DNA from: Todiramphus chloris collaris
Taxonomy: Eukaryota > Chordata > Aves > Coraciiformes > Alcedinidae
DNA length: 64,000 bases
Direction: 5' to 3'
NCBI GenBank assembly: GCA_025345505.1
Contig: JANVCC010000020.1
Coordinates: forward strand, 51,695,523-51,759,522
The notes beneath the pieces were generated by a model. The model worked only from the letters and a program-made list of their open reading frames with translations, did no database searches and was not told where the DNA came from. The position numbers were made by a program, and so were the translations under genes. Positions 23,504 to 35,763 of this stretch are shown piece after piece; position 1 is the first letter of the stretch, and every line of letters starts with the position of its first letter.

Positions 23504-25148
23504 CAAAACTCCGTCAGCTCTCTGAGAGCTGTTACTGATGTCCCTAACAGTGCTGCTGCCAGCCAGGGAGTTGTGTTAATACTTTGCTGAACCTTTTTCA
23601 GTTAGGAATATTAAAAAACGATTGCTGGTTGTTATGCCTCGTAGTCTGTTGGTTTGTAGGAATTGGTCCCATCAGTGACTGAGCACATAAGGAAGAGGAA
23701 CATCCTAGATATCTAATGTTTAAAGTTTGATTAAGGAATATTGGTGAGTGGTTTCTTACGTTTCTTTAAAGAAATAGATGGGGGGATTGGAGAAGCTTAA
23801 AGTATTGGAGACTAAGTTGTATTTGTTATGAAGAAGTTTGGTTTGTATATTAATAGAAATACAAAAGTAGTTATTGGTTTTTTGCATAAAACCAGCTGGT
23901 ATTGCTTGATGCCAGAGCTTGATGCCAAAGAGAAGTTCCAGCAAATCCAATTGAACAAAAAGAGTAGGGGAGACAAAGGATGTTTCGTAGCAATGAGGAG
24001 CTTACAATAGTAATAAAAAGCAAAGGCAATGCTCCCAGACTGGGGTCAGGGTGTTTCCAGGCAGTGATGTTCCTCACAGTGTGGTGATGCTGATCCCCAT
24101 GAAATACCTAAGTAGCATTCAGCTTCTATTGGGAGCCCACAGGGAGTCCGTTTAAGGCTCAGCTGTAGGTGGATGCAGTATAAAACTGCGTAGTAGAAAA
24201 AAATTCCTTGAGCTTCCTGTTTGAGCTTTGGGGACACAGTTGGCATGTGGTGGTGCCAAATACCAGTACACGTATACATGACTTGCTGTTGTCCATTAAG
24301 AAACATGTTGCTTTAACTCAATTTCTTAGAGTTTTCAGACAGGTACAAGAAATGTTAAAAGTAGAGGATATCTTTATGGGGGTGGTCAGGGAAAGTACTG
24401 AAGTTCAAACTGAATTCCTCAAAAGCCCTGAAGACTCAGCAAGGTATTCATAAGATTTGGCAGAATAATCCCATGTAGTGTAGGCACTAGCAAAGCCCTC
24501 AATTTCCACATCTAGGTTATGTGACAAAATGTGGCAGATTTCTAATAGTCTGTAAAAATAGAGCCTGAGAGGCAGCCTGTGCTGGTGGCTGGGTCAGGGA
24601 ATTTCTCCTCCCTTAATAACAGTGCCCTGAAGGCACCATTCAGCTTGGTTTCAAAATGGCCATGATCATTAAAATCAACAAGCTGCTTCAAAAGTATATT
24701 GAAATTTAGGGTGCTCTATTTCAAAGCAAGAAATTGCTAGGCTGGAGCAAACAAGCCAGGATATACAGTATCAAGTTGTAACTCTTCTCCCTTACAAAAC
24801 AGTCCTTGATGCAGCCTAACAACGTAAAATTTAACATGAAGTGTCAGTCAATAAAGAATACTTCAACAATAATGAAATTATTACTTTAGTAGAATTGAAA
24901 GATACACGAGGGAAAGTGAGTTTCTGAAAGAAATTGATTTAGAAAACCAACAAATTTAATGCATTGTGCAATATGTGATGTTACACTTGCAGTGCAAGTG
25001 CTTAAATACTGAATTTAGCATGAAATGTATAAAATGTAGCTTAATGATGATGATGAATAGAAAAAAAAACTCTGAAGGGAAAAGTAAGCTAAATCAGTGG
25101 CACACAAATGACTGCTTATGGAGTGTTTGTTTGACTTAATTATTCTCA

Positions 25149-25186
25149 TGTGTGTGTGTATATATATATAAAAAAATATATATATA
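25149..25186. repeat. Compound (TG)n(TA)n microsatellite
   Basis: Five TG units pass into five or six TA units, then an A-rich break, then a second TA run to 25186. The AT part is self-complementary and could form a hairpin or cruciform. Confidence 0.9.
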
Positions 25187-25648
25187 ACCCAATAGTTGTT
25201 ATAACCACAAATGCCATGATGGGTATGAATGCCAGTTCATTGTTTGATATTATAATGTCTGCAATATAAATTTATAAATATAAAGTATTTTAAAAAGTTA
25301 GTTGCTATGTTTTCCTAGAGTGCACAGGTGCTAACTGGAATAGCAAACTTGCAGAGAGTTGTTTATATAATGTTGGTATTCATGTTTAAGGTAGTACCAT
25401 AAATCTATAATTGCTGTTTTCTTGTTAAACCAAATGACTGCATGGGCTTGCGTTGTTTCAAGAGCAGTAGCCTTTTCTGCCCCATGTAACTTCAGCTGCA
25501 CATCTAATTAGCAAGAACAGTGGTTGAGTATCGGCATTTTATTACAGATGTGTTAGCATCTTGCAAGCTAAATGCAAATAATTTCCTCTGATACAAATGT
25601 TAAAACTTTCTTAGACTGCGTAATGAATTGGAAATTGGAGACCGTGAA

Positions 25649-25742
25649 GGTTGGTTGGTTGTTGGTATTTTTTTGATTGTTTGGGGGGTTTTCTTCTTTT
25701 TTTTTTTAATTGTTTTTTTGGTTTACTTGTATTTGTTTTTTT
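25649..25742 (+). repeat. G/T-rich low-complexity block
   Basis: GGTTGGTTGGTTGTTGG is followed by T-rich runs with interspersed GGGGGG and two long T tracts. It resembles the blocks at 23382 and 26675. Confidence 0.75.
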
Positions 25743-26641
25743 AGAGCTTAATAACGAGGTAAATGATGATTGGGTGACTAGTTAGTACTGTCGCTTCTGG
25801 TATCTGTGGAGTACCAAGATTACCAGCAGGCTGTTGCAGTGCTTCCCCTCTGTGAAAGTGCATGCTGAAGATCTCAATTGAGGCATTTTGATAACACTTA
25901 AGTAGTGTCAAAAACATGTTTACACCAGCTTATTTTTACTGTGGTACTGTTCTAAATTAATAAATTGTCTGAAATAGGTTTCTTACCTGCAAGGAACACA
26001 CAGTGTCAGGAGTGATGCTGCTCCTGCAGCACTGGTTATACATCTTTACATAGGGAATATTACCCCTAGGGACCACTCTGAAGTTGAAGAAAAATCAGTT
26101 ATAATAATGTTTAAACTCAAAAAACCATCCTACAAGCCAGTGATACTTTAACTTTCTCAGCCATTTTATTGGAATTACTATTTTAATGAGGTAGTAGGAC
26201 CTGGAGTTTTTACTTGTTTGATCTATCTTGGATTCTTAGACATGAAAGAGATGTTGACTGTGTGTAGGCTTTTAGTTTTTGAACATTTTGGGATTTGTAT
26301 ATACAAAGTCAGCTTGTTCTATAAACACTTCAGGTTTTTTCAGTTGACAGTTTGCAGTATGTAAAAGGATGGTAAAATCCAGGTGTAATGGGTAATATGA
26401 AATGTTTCTTTTCTCCTTCCTTTTTCTCAGAAATAGAATTCCTTTTTTTTTCCTCTTGCTTCTGTAGTCTCTAAGATTGGATGGCCAAACTTGAAACTGA
26501 GTAGTTTGCATGCTATTCTATGTGAAAGCTTAGTCAAAACTTTGCAGAATCTGGATCATGATTAGATAAAGAAAATTTCTATAATGATCTTGGCTAAGTT
26601 GTTTGAACCTGTTTAAAGCTTCTGTTTCACTGTTTATTTGA

Positions 26642-26743
26642 GGGGGGGGGGGAATCCCTCAAGTATGAGGAATAGTGTGGGGTTTTTGTTTGGTGGTTTT
26701 GGTTCTTTTTTGTTGTTGTTTGGTTTTCTGTTTGTTTTGTTTC
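26642..26743 (+). repeat. G11 homopolymer and adjacent G/T-rich block
   Basis: Eleven G (26642-26652) are followed after about 20 bases by a G/T-only stretch (26675-26743) with TTGTTGTTTGG-like words. The G run may be sequenced inaccurately. Confidence 0.8.
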
Positions 26744-29700
26744 ATTGTCACAAAGTGAGTGGAAACAAGTGGATTCTGTGCTTTCTACAGCACAAAAGGG
26801 TCACCAGATTTATTTTTTTTACTGATTGCTTTCCATACCCGTCAGTGGGCACTGGCCAAGAGCAATAAAACTAATGTAAGTTTTTAATGAACTCAGAACT
26901 GCCTTGGCCTGACATATGTAGTCCGTGTATTGCTGGAAGAGTGAAAACAGTTTTCTGATTCTTAATGGTCTAAAATGTCCAGAAATGTCTCTCTGGAGTA
27001 TTTGTGCAGGTGTGCATTAAAGTGGATGTTTTTTTGGCCATATGTCGGGGTTAATCTTTCCCTCCTCCAAACACCATCTTTACACCTTTGTTATCCTCCC
27101 CACCTCGCCCTGGCTACTGGCTGGGCAAGAAAGGTCTCCTGCGCCCTGGGTGCTGGTGCTGCATGTTTGCTGATTTGTAAGACTGGCAAGATGTTAATCT
27201 AGGTCTCTGTAATCTCCACAACTTGCCAAATATAAAACTAAACACCTTTAATCTCTGTGCCTCTGGAGTTGCCTAAAAAGTTTGAAAGTTGGTACAGGGA
27301 GGAATGATCACAAAAGTCCCTTCCCTTGGAATGAAGGGTGGAAGATTAAAATGGGAACAGTTTTGCCTGTTCTGTGATCTAATAATTTTCTGTCTATCAT
27401 AAGTATAGCCACTTGCTGTTGTTTTATAAAAAGTTATAGATCAGTTGGGTATAGATGTTACTTATCACCTTTATTTTAGTTTCAGGGATCACTGTGCTAT
27501 TCAAGTATTGCTTTTCTGCTCTTTTTGATCCTGACTGCAGCTGAACCTCTAAATGTGAAGAGTTGTTTCAGTTCAGACGAATATTGATTGTTACTGCGCT
27601 TCTGTGTTGTACTTGTTCCTAAACGGAATAAAATAAAGAAGGTTGTTTCTTAGGACTGTCTTATATCTCTTAATACAACCATTTTCAGGAGTGATGGAAA
27701 ACCAGCTGTTCTTAGCTCCTGAGCTGCCTTGGCCAATATCTTCACCTTCTTACCTTGAACTAAGTATAGTTCCTAAAAGTTGCCATTAGCTAGAATACTA
27801 GAACATTCAAAAATCATATGGATTTTCTATTTCTTAAACGCAAAATAAGGTCATCAGTAATAGTTGTTAGTTTTACATTTTGCATTTAAGAACATGGTTG
27901 CTGTTTGCGTAAATGATTTCTGGAGGAAGAAGTCATCACAGTTAAAAACATGTAACAAAATGCGTATTATTAAAAAGCTGCTGAATACTTGATATTGTGT
28001 CTGTATGTTTTGCAGGAAGATGAGATTTCTGAAAGGCTTAATACTGTAAAGTTCATGATCTATCCTTCTGGTTTCTAGGCTCTTTCACTCATACATTTTG
28101 TCATTCATCAAAATTTCTCATTTCTCTCTAATGTTCTGTAATTCCTAAGGGAATAGAGAACATGACACTGGCTGTGGCTCGGGGTCTCATTCCTGTTCAT
28201 GCATAAAAGCTTCCATTTCTCTCTGAGGGCAAAGTTTGTCATACATTTTCTGTATTCATTTAGGAAAATTTCTGATACTTAATACACCAGATTGTTTTCT
28301 CTGTCATCAAATGTCATGGAATCTTCTTTCCTCAGATGTTCCTGAGGAGAATCTCTGGGGTTTTCAATTTGTGTATCTCAGGACCTTGTATCCTTCAAGC
28401 TTGCTTGGCTCTCTGTCACACCAGTGCATTTCTCAAGGTAGTTAAGGAATGACTTTTTTTCTACTTCAAAGTTACTTTTATTCTTCCAATGGGAAAAAGT
28501 GGAAGAAACAAAGCTGAGGCAAATTGATAACATTACACAAAACCCTGAACATGAAACATCTGCAGCACATTAATGTGTTATGGGAACTCTTGGCTTTATG
28601 AATTAACTCCTTTACCAAACTGTTGAAGCTAATTTATTACCTATGAGAGGTACTGACTAAGATAGCAAAAATCTGAGCTCTTGTATCTGTAATGTTGTAA
28701 AATAGGTGGTTACGACTAAGATAGGCAGTTATGAATAAGCTTATGAGTTTACCTTTGCTTTTTCCCCTGAGGCATTCAAAGATAACAGTATGTCTAATTT
28801 CTCTGGGTAGTTTTGTCTGTTATATTGCTCAGGGAGTAAAATACTGAATTTCTTGGCTGTACAATGTGTATAATACCTAGTTCGTAGAAATGGGCTTGTC
28901 AATTTAGCAGAAATGGATCCGAGATCGTAAAATTTATTCCCTCCCATCTGTTAACTCTGCTTCTTTGTTTACCATGCTATGTCTAGGAAATACAAATGTA
29001 GGAAGCTAGAAGGCTAGTAGAAATCTTATCCTGAATCAAAGTAATCCAATTCTATTGCTGCACAAGAAATTAAAGCTTAAAACCTGGTACTCCTAGTGAT
29101 CAGTGCAAATATGTTTATCCAGGACCCTTGACTGTATCAGTAGTGGCATGTTGTAGTGAACATGGGTCGATTCCTTCCTCGAGTCAGTATTTCTCTGGAC
29201 ATACGGCAAGAGGTGTGGCTCTCACAGGGCCCCGTGCCTGTGTGTTAGCTGGGTGATGAGCTCTGGATATGCAACACATAGGTGCAAACCACACCTCTGA
29301 TAGCATTTTCTTTCCCCACGCCATCTCAGCGAAATCTGTAACTGTTTCTGCTATCCCCATGGCAGCAAACTCTGGGGATCCTCTGCTTGCTGGGTGAAAA
29401 ATTATTTTGCCTGTTTCTGGTGGACTTTGTCTTAGTTTTATATTTCTTTAGTTTTGTGTTGTGTTTTTGTTTCTGTAACTACTGCTGTTTTGTAAGCCTG
29501 GATTGTGTCTCAGCTCCACCTTTTCTTTTCTGGTCCAGAGAGTCCCAGTCTCTCCTCCTAATGCAGCTGCATGAATATATGTTTTCAGCCATGTGGTTTT
29601 CAAATTGTAGCTTGTGGTGTAATACACAGGGCTTCAGCAGCATTTATAGTTGGTGTTTGCTGGGAGATAAGCAGGAGTCAGACAAAACCTTTTCACCTAA

Positions 29701-29889
29701 GAGAATAAATGTCCTTGTAGTGCTATACTTTAGAGATTTGTGAAGAATTTAAAAATGCTTTTAATGAAAATTCTCGAGAGATTTCAGATGATGAAAACAA
29801 AATGTAAGAGTGAAGCTAAGCCACCTTGTCTGTGTTTCTTGAGCTCTTCTCAAAAAATCTTTTGTGGCATAAGGGTTCTTGGAGGGGGG

Positions 29890-29934
29890 AAAAAACCCAC
29901 AACAAAAAAACCCCAAAAAACCAAACCCCTCAAC
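29890..29934 (-). repeat. A/C-rich low-complexity block
   Basis: A-runs alternate with CCC and CCCC. It is the reverse-complement form of the G/T blocks elsewhere. Overlapping lysine- and proline-rich open frames here are artefacts. Confidence 0.75.
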
Positions 29935-31557
29935 TATCAAATTCGTGGAAGTGGCTGGGTTTGACATTTAAACCATCTGGCGTCTCTATCATTTTCCCCA
30001 CCCCAACTTTGCCACAAAAGCCCAGATACCAGACATAGCAGTGTGTGCACAGGAAAAGCTAGGAAGCTTTTACGGCCGTTTTCCCACCGTCTGCTGAAGG
30101 TAGACAACCTGTGCAAGCGTGTCTCTGATTCACAGCCGGTTGCACAATTGGGGTTTAAATGATTAGTTTTAGTTCTGTCTGAAACATGCCTGCCTTTTGG
30201 ACAGTTTTACCTCAATTCTTGTAACTAGCTTTTTTTTTACCAATTTTCCTTCTCTTGTAAAAATGACTTCAGATTTCTCTTTTGTTAAATTTATCTCCGT
30301 TATCCCAATAACTGAGTTGGCTGCATGAAGACAGTTGGCACGTCACTGGGACAGGGGGTTCATCTCTTTTGGGTGAGGCTCGCGTGTCATCCAGCTCAGC
30401 ATCTTCTCAACTTCTAGCAGAGTTCTGGGGTGATGACTCTGGTCTTAGGGGTTACCATTGGAATGCAATAACGTTTGATCTGAGTAGATTAACAAGCGTG
30501 CTTTTAACTTTTTGTATTCACACCTTGGTTTTTGTATTCTACCTTAAACCATGTTCTGTTTGTTTCTCTTCACTTTGCAAAACTCGCTGTTGTCTTGCAT
30601 ATTTCCCCTTCACTGTCTTTTGTCGGTGACCTCTTCCAGTTTTCTGCCTTCCAAGTTATTGTAATCAAAATTTTCCTTCTCTGCTTCTTTAGAATTACTT
30701 CATGTATTCTAAACCTTTCCAAAAATATGTTTGCTGACCTCTTACTGTCGCCTGTAGTCCTTTCACTGGTCCTCATGCTTGAACGTGCTTGCATCCTACA
30801 TCCTCTGATGTATATTGATGGTGCTTTGAATTTTCTAGCTCCAGATAACTTTGTTCTCTCTGGTTCCCTGTTGCTTTGCTCCACTTCTCCCTAATCCTAG
30901 GGAGGAATGATGTTAGATTGGCTTTCCATGCAAGCTCCTTTCTCTGATATCTTCCCAAGAGAAGTGGGTGAGAGCAGAACCTGAGTCCATCTTCTCCAGG
31001 AACCTCTGCAACTGTTGAAAACCAGCTCAGCTTCAGGACTTGTTTTGAAGGTGTTTCTGATTCCCCAAATGGAGAACCTTGCCTTGTGCCTCAATTAGTC
31101 TGTCAGGTGAAGCTTTTTCCGAACATGCTTGACATAGCAAAATGTGATATGCTTTCCATGAAGACTTGTTTTACATAAGGGGGTATGAAGGTAGGTTCTA
31201 GATGACTTATGTAGAAGTAAAAACAAAGCTTGAGAAGAAAAAATCTGCTATGTTTTATCATCCCTTGTAAAGTAGGAATTCCTTACAGACATAGATAAAT
31301 TATATGTATTCATTGCTCAGTAATCAAGTTTTGAAGTTGTTTCTCTCCCTTTTCCTCTCATTTTCCTTGCAGTGTGGCATCACAAATTTTCATGCATGAA
31401 AATCGGTCCTTTGGATTTTTGGAGACTGTGATCCTGAGGGACTGGCCAGGTTGCACTCAGCAGAATTTGTATAGCTAACAATAATTTTCTTCTTTGTAAA
31501 AACCTATTAAAGTGAAGTTGAGATGCATTTAAAACTTACCATTAATATTTGACTTCA

Positions 31558-31612
31558 TTGTTGTTGTTTATGGGGGTGTTTGTGTTGTGGGTTGCTTTTT
31601 TGGGGGGGGGGG
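31558..31612 (+). repeat. G/T-rich block ending in G11
   Basis: TTGTTGTTTATGGGGGTG-like sequence ends in eleven consecutive G (31602-31612). Confidence 0.8.
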
Positions 31613-32556
31613 CCAGGAAGTGCAGAATATTTTTTCTGTTGACTAAAGAAGCTGTAGGCTTGCTGGGTTTACTAAGAGGTTTTAGGGTCTTGCTGCTGGG
31701 TAGAGTTTTGACATGGATCTTCCCAGACTCCCATGAATGTTGTAAAGATTTGAAACACCAAAAAAGGGCAGATTTTCATCATACTGTAAACCAGAATAAT
31801 TGACTGTTCAGACAGCAGTCAAATGATATGGGAAGATGTAAAAGAAATTAAGAAGTTCACGTACAAATACTTCCTTGACTGTTGTGTCCTGGTGAGCAGA
31901 TTCATTCTGCTGGCCTTGATTTAAATTGCTCACTGACTTTGTAGTGGCAGGCCCTTACCTTGAGCTATGGCGTTCACTTGTTTTAGTCTTCTGGTTTTTA
32001 ATAAGGATGTGAGAAGGGTTATATTGGTCCATCTATGATTGACTGCCGTGGGATGCTGAGCAGACCGAGCATGCAGTAATAAATTTTCTTCTTTCAGCCT
32101 CCTCTGACAGGTAGTTCAGAGACTGCTGATTATAGGTGGTCTCTTTGGTTTTAGTATTATGTTTCTGCTCTGAATTTATCTAGTCACTTTTTGAGCTTGT
32201 TTAAACAGTACTATAGCTTAACTAGATACCCAGTGGTTTCTTTTGAACTTCCTCCTTGCTGGTTTCATTGAACTTTGCTTCATTGTTGCATTGGAAATGA
32301 CAGGGAAAAGCAGTCCCTAGGAGCCTCCTCTCTGCCAGTCTCACCTTTGAGACCTTCATGTTTGCAGGTGAAAGATTTCTAGTGCTGTATATCCTGAAAA
32401 CAGTCAGTGAACTTCATCATATCCCTGTTTCATTGGCTCCTCGGGTCTCCTTTGGACGGTGAAGAATATAGGCCCTAGCCCTGCTGCTTGTGGGTCCTTA
32501 GTAATGATCTTTATTTGGCCTTAAGAATTGGCCAGATGCTCTGTACTTCTGTGTGC

Positions 32557-32678
32557 AAAAGACATGTAGATGTGGTGCTTAGTGACAAAGTTTGGTGGTG
32601 GCCTTGGCTGTGCAGGATTAACGTTGGGCTTGATGATCTTAAAGATCTTTTCCAACCTAAACAACTAATGATTCTAAG
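32557..32678 (+). mobile_element. CR1 retrotransposon, short 3' fragment
   Basis: About 120 bases match the last part of avian CR1: AAAAGACATGTAGATGTGG, then a diverged TTAGTGACAAAGTTTGGTGG, then TTAACGTTGGGCTTGATGAT, CTTAAAGATCTTTTCCAACC, and a terminus ATGATTCTAAG close to the expected ATTCTRTG repeat. Six bases (CAACTA) are inserted relative to the usual CCTAAATGATTCTATG ending. It is in the same orientation as the copy at 15548. Its divergence from the other copy suggests a separate insertion. It has no coding capacity. Confidence 0.92.
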
Positions 32679-35600
32679 ATCTTTTTAACTACTTTAATGT
32701 ACATGTGAAGACCTTCTATATCCCACAGCCATCTCTTTGAATTCAGCTAATAAAACAAGATATTTTGGTATCCAGAAACAAAGTTCTTGCAGTTTTTTCA
32801 GATAAGCTGGGGAAAGAGTGAATACTAGTAGGCATCTCTAATTTTATTAGTTTTCGAGCTTCAGTTTATTTTCTTGCCATATATCTTCCCTTGGTTAGCT
32901 CTTAAGTTTTTGAGAGGTGGCTTGTTTTTGATGCAGACCTTAACGTGAGTTGATGAGGAAATGCAGCCATTTTAAAACAACTGAAAATTGAGAGAACTGA
33001 ATTCATTGAGACAGAAAGGAAGGAGAATCAAATCAATTTCTCCTCCTCCTTGACTTGGCTTTCTACTTCAGTAATAAATTGTGATAACAGTGTAAAAGTA
33101 AAGCGGCAGTGCTAGAAAGCAGGAGAACTAATTGGTGAAAATGAGTATTATTTTTGTAAATAGCTATGTCAAAGCACAGTTCTGAATGGGAGGCATCTGG
33201 TGTCAGTGGTGATGCAAATGGCACAAGTCTAAAAGGAAATTGCAAGACTTCTCTGAGGGACTTGATCCCTTCTCTGTCAAATGCAGGCTGAGGTATCTAT
33301 TTGCACTGGAGTATTTTATTCTTGTTAAAATAATTGTGTGGTTAGCAGATTTCTCAGTGAAATGGCAGCTTTGCAATTACAGATGAACAGTATTCAGAAA
33401 GAATGTGTTTTGTTGCATTTACTGGAGCGACAATACTGTAATGTGTGTTTTCATCCAAAGCAGTCTGAAAAGTGCTTAATCGTATAATTGATGTATTCAA
33501 AGGATAACTGTAGTGTTGAGTAAAGAATTTTTTTAATTAATGCAAGTTTTAACTTCATCAAAAGGGTTTTAGGGAATATTTGAATCTTAAAATGCTAAGA
33601 TGTCTTTTTCTGGTTAAATTTCTGTTTTATTTTTTGAAATTTTGGAGGGAATAACTCCTTTTTACATGGCAAATATGTCATATTCTTTGTAAATATAAAT
33701 ACAGCCTTTCCTATTCTGAAATGGTCTCACTGGCATTGGCATGCTGTATGCGTGGTTTGTCTTCTGCACCTGAACAGATATATTTGTGTTTTCAGGTAAA
33801 GCTGTGCATTTTAAAGGGGAATGGGTACCAGCTTATTTTTTCTAAAGGAAAAATAACAACAACCACCCCTTCAATCTCTAGGCATTTTTTTTGTTTCTTT
33901 CTGGTTCATATTTGGGAAAGGGGAGAAAAAGCACACTGCTATCTTCAGTATATTGGTATACCTCATCACAAAGTACCAGGTGTGTTGAAGCAGAGTAAGA
34001 GGTCATCTGTGTTTCTAGGCAGTTTCTGACACTCTTCTCAAATATGTTAACATGACACAAAAAAAAACCCAACCAACCCTGTGTGTTACTGACACATGCT
34101 TAAAATCTTCATCTGGAGGCCTGTTCATACTTCATTAATTTTTCCTTAAATAGCGGTGCCTAATTATGAGCTACATTAAAGCTTATATTAAGAGGGAAAA
34201 TCTGATGCAGATAAAATCAGATTTTCTTTTCAATTTACAGGCTTTCTGGCGGCTACTTTGGAAGTTAGAATCTGACAGTACTGACAATCAAAAAAATTAC
34301 TCTGACTTAAGGGGTCTCTTCTAACCAAAGGAGCTGGACAAATTGGAGTTGAAAGGACTTCTCCAATTAACATGTCATCTTCTCATGTGTTGAACAATAC
34401 ACTGAATAGCCAATTAATTACAGATGTTTCAGCTTGTGTGGTTTTAGGTCAGATCATAGAGGTGGCTCAGGCCTCTTGATGTTTTTTTCTTCTCTAATAG
34501 CCTAGTGAGAAAATAAGCACCCCAGTGAGAAGAGGGGGTGTGGAGGGGTGTGTGTGAAGTTGGTAAGATGGCCTGAATCTAAATGTCACACTTGCAGTGT
34601 TGGACTAAACCAGGTCTGTTGTGTACAGGAAAGTTTTTGCCGTATGGTGACTTCTTTGCAATGACCTTATTTCTTTTCTGGATAAAGGTTAGAAAAGCAA
34701 GGGTGGCATGGAGGTAATTAGGATAGGTGACAATCTGCCTATTGGAATGTGTTTTAGAAAATACTGCAAGGGGTAATCACTCATTATTTCTCTTCATTGA
34801 AAACTATATTTTGTGTTCTTATTCTGATAACATAACTTTTGGGTGAAAGAGTTGGGAATGGATGTAGCAGCAGTGGTGCCCTGCCTATTTACAACCTGAA
34901 AACTAGCTGAGCTGTGATAATGCTGTCTACAGTTTTACAGAAGAATCCAGATTTCTTTTTGAAGTATGGAGTTTACTGTCAGACATTTCAGCCTGGGGTT
35001 GTATGTGAAATTTAAAGTAACATGAATGAAGGTAGTAAGAAAGTAGACTGAATATTCATAAAGTTTGTCTTGTTGGCATTCTTTCCAAAACTGTCATCCT
35101 CCCAAACTGTCTGGGAGCCAAAAATAAAGGCTATTAATCTCTAAGTATTTACTGGATGCCCTGCCTTACCTGAAGGCTTTGTCTCAGGAGGTACACTTGA
35201 CTTTTTTTCTTGCAGTATGGTGGTTTGCAAGGCCAGCAGTTCATTTCCCTGGCTGCTGACTATAGTTTTCACTTGGCCTATAAACTATATTTTGCACCCA
35301 CAGAGCTGAAATCTGTGCACCTTCTGCACCTAGGTACTGTTTCCAACTTTCAGCAGCGAAGACGTTGGTTTAAAACAATGCAGCCGTGAAATAGGATTTT
35401 TGATTTTTCTCACTTTAATGCATAATATTCTCCTCTACCCTTCAAACTTTGAGGAAAGTCTCCAGTCAGTGGCAGATGGCTGATTAGGTAGAAAATGGCT
35501 GCATGAGCTATATTAATAGAAATGTTTGTGGCAGAACCACATTAGTACTAACCTCGCTTGTTGTGATCCTGGGAGAGGTTGATAATGCTTGTTATGAAAT

Positions 35601-35750
35601 GCTGAAGTGACAAATTAGCCATTAGGACTTTATAGCTGACACTTTTATTAAATACGTGTTGCAGGGTGTTTTGGCTTCAGAAATAAATGTGCTATGGGCA
35701 TGGTACTGCTGGCTTTGGCCAGCTGAGAAATTTATTCTTGGGTGGGGAGG

Positions 35751-35763
35751 AAAAAAAAAAAAA
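35751..35763 (+). repeat. A13 homopolymer
   Basis: Thirteen A follow GGTGGGGAGG. No retroelement body is recognisable upstream. Confidence 0.85.

Larger units (their letters stand above)
15975..25148. other. Noncoding single-copy DNA with scattered low-complexity blocks
   Basis: No gene is recognisable. The stretch from 22090 to 22370 is somewhat richer in G+C and gives a 92-codon open frame, but the frame has no domain and an overlapping minus-strand frame is just as open. Small tandem duplications occur at 21514-21537 (CATTTAACTT twice) and 23071-23090 (CTGTGCTATT twice). Near 23908-23930 the ten-base word CTTGATGCCA occurs twice in close succession. Confidence 0.72.
25743..32556. other. 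Noncoding single-copy DNA
   Basis: No gene is recognisable. Good acceptor-like pyrimidine tracts end at about 26430, 28015 and 31372; the last two are discussed in the findings. The stretch 30480-31090 is pyrimidine-biased on the + strand and carries overlapping open frames on both strands (120 and 104 codons) without any domain, so I do not call a gene. Confidence 0.7.

Noticed and set aside
24208-24453. 81-codon frame with charged, helix-like C-terminal half
   Set aside because: There is no homology I recognise, no splice or promoter context, and the length is within chance expectation for 64 kb.
30480-31094. Cluster of overlapping open frames on both strands
   Set aside because: Pyrimidine bias on one strand lowers stop frequency. 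Peptides show no domain and neither strand is favoured.
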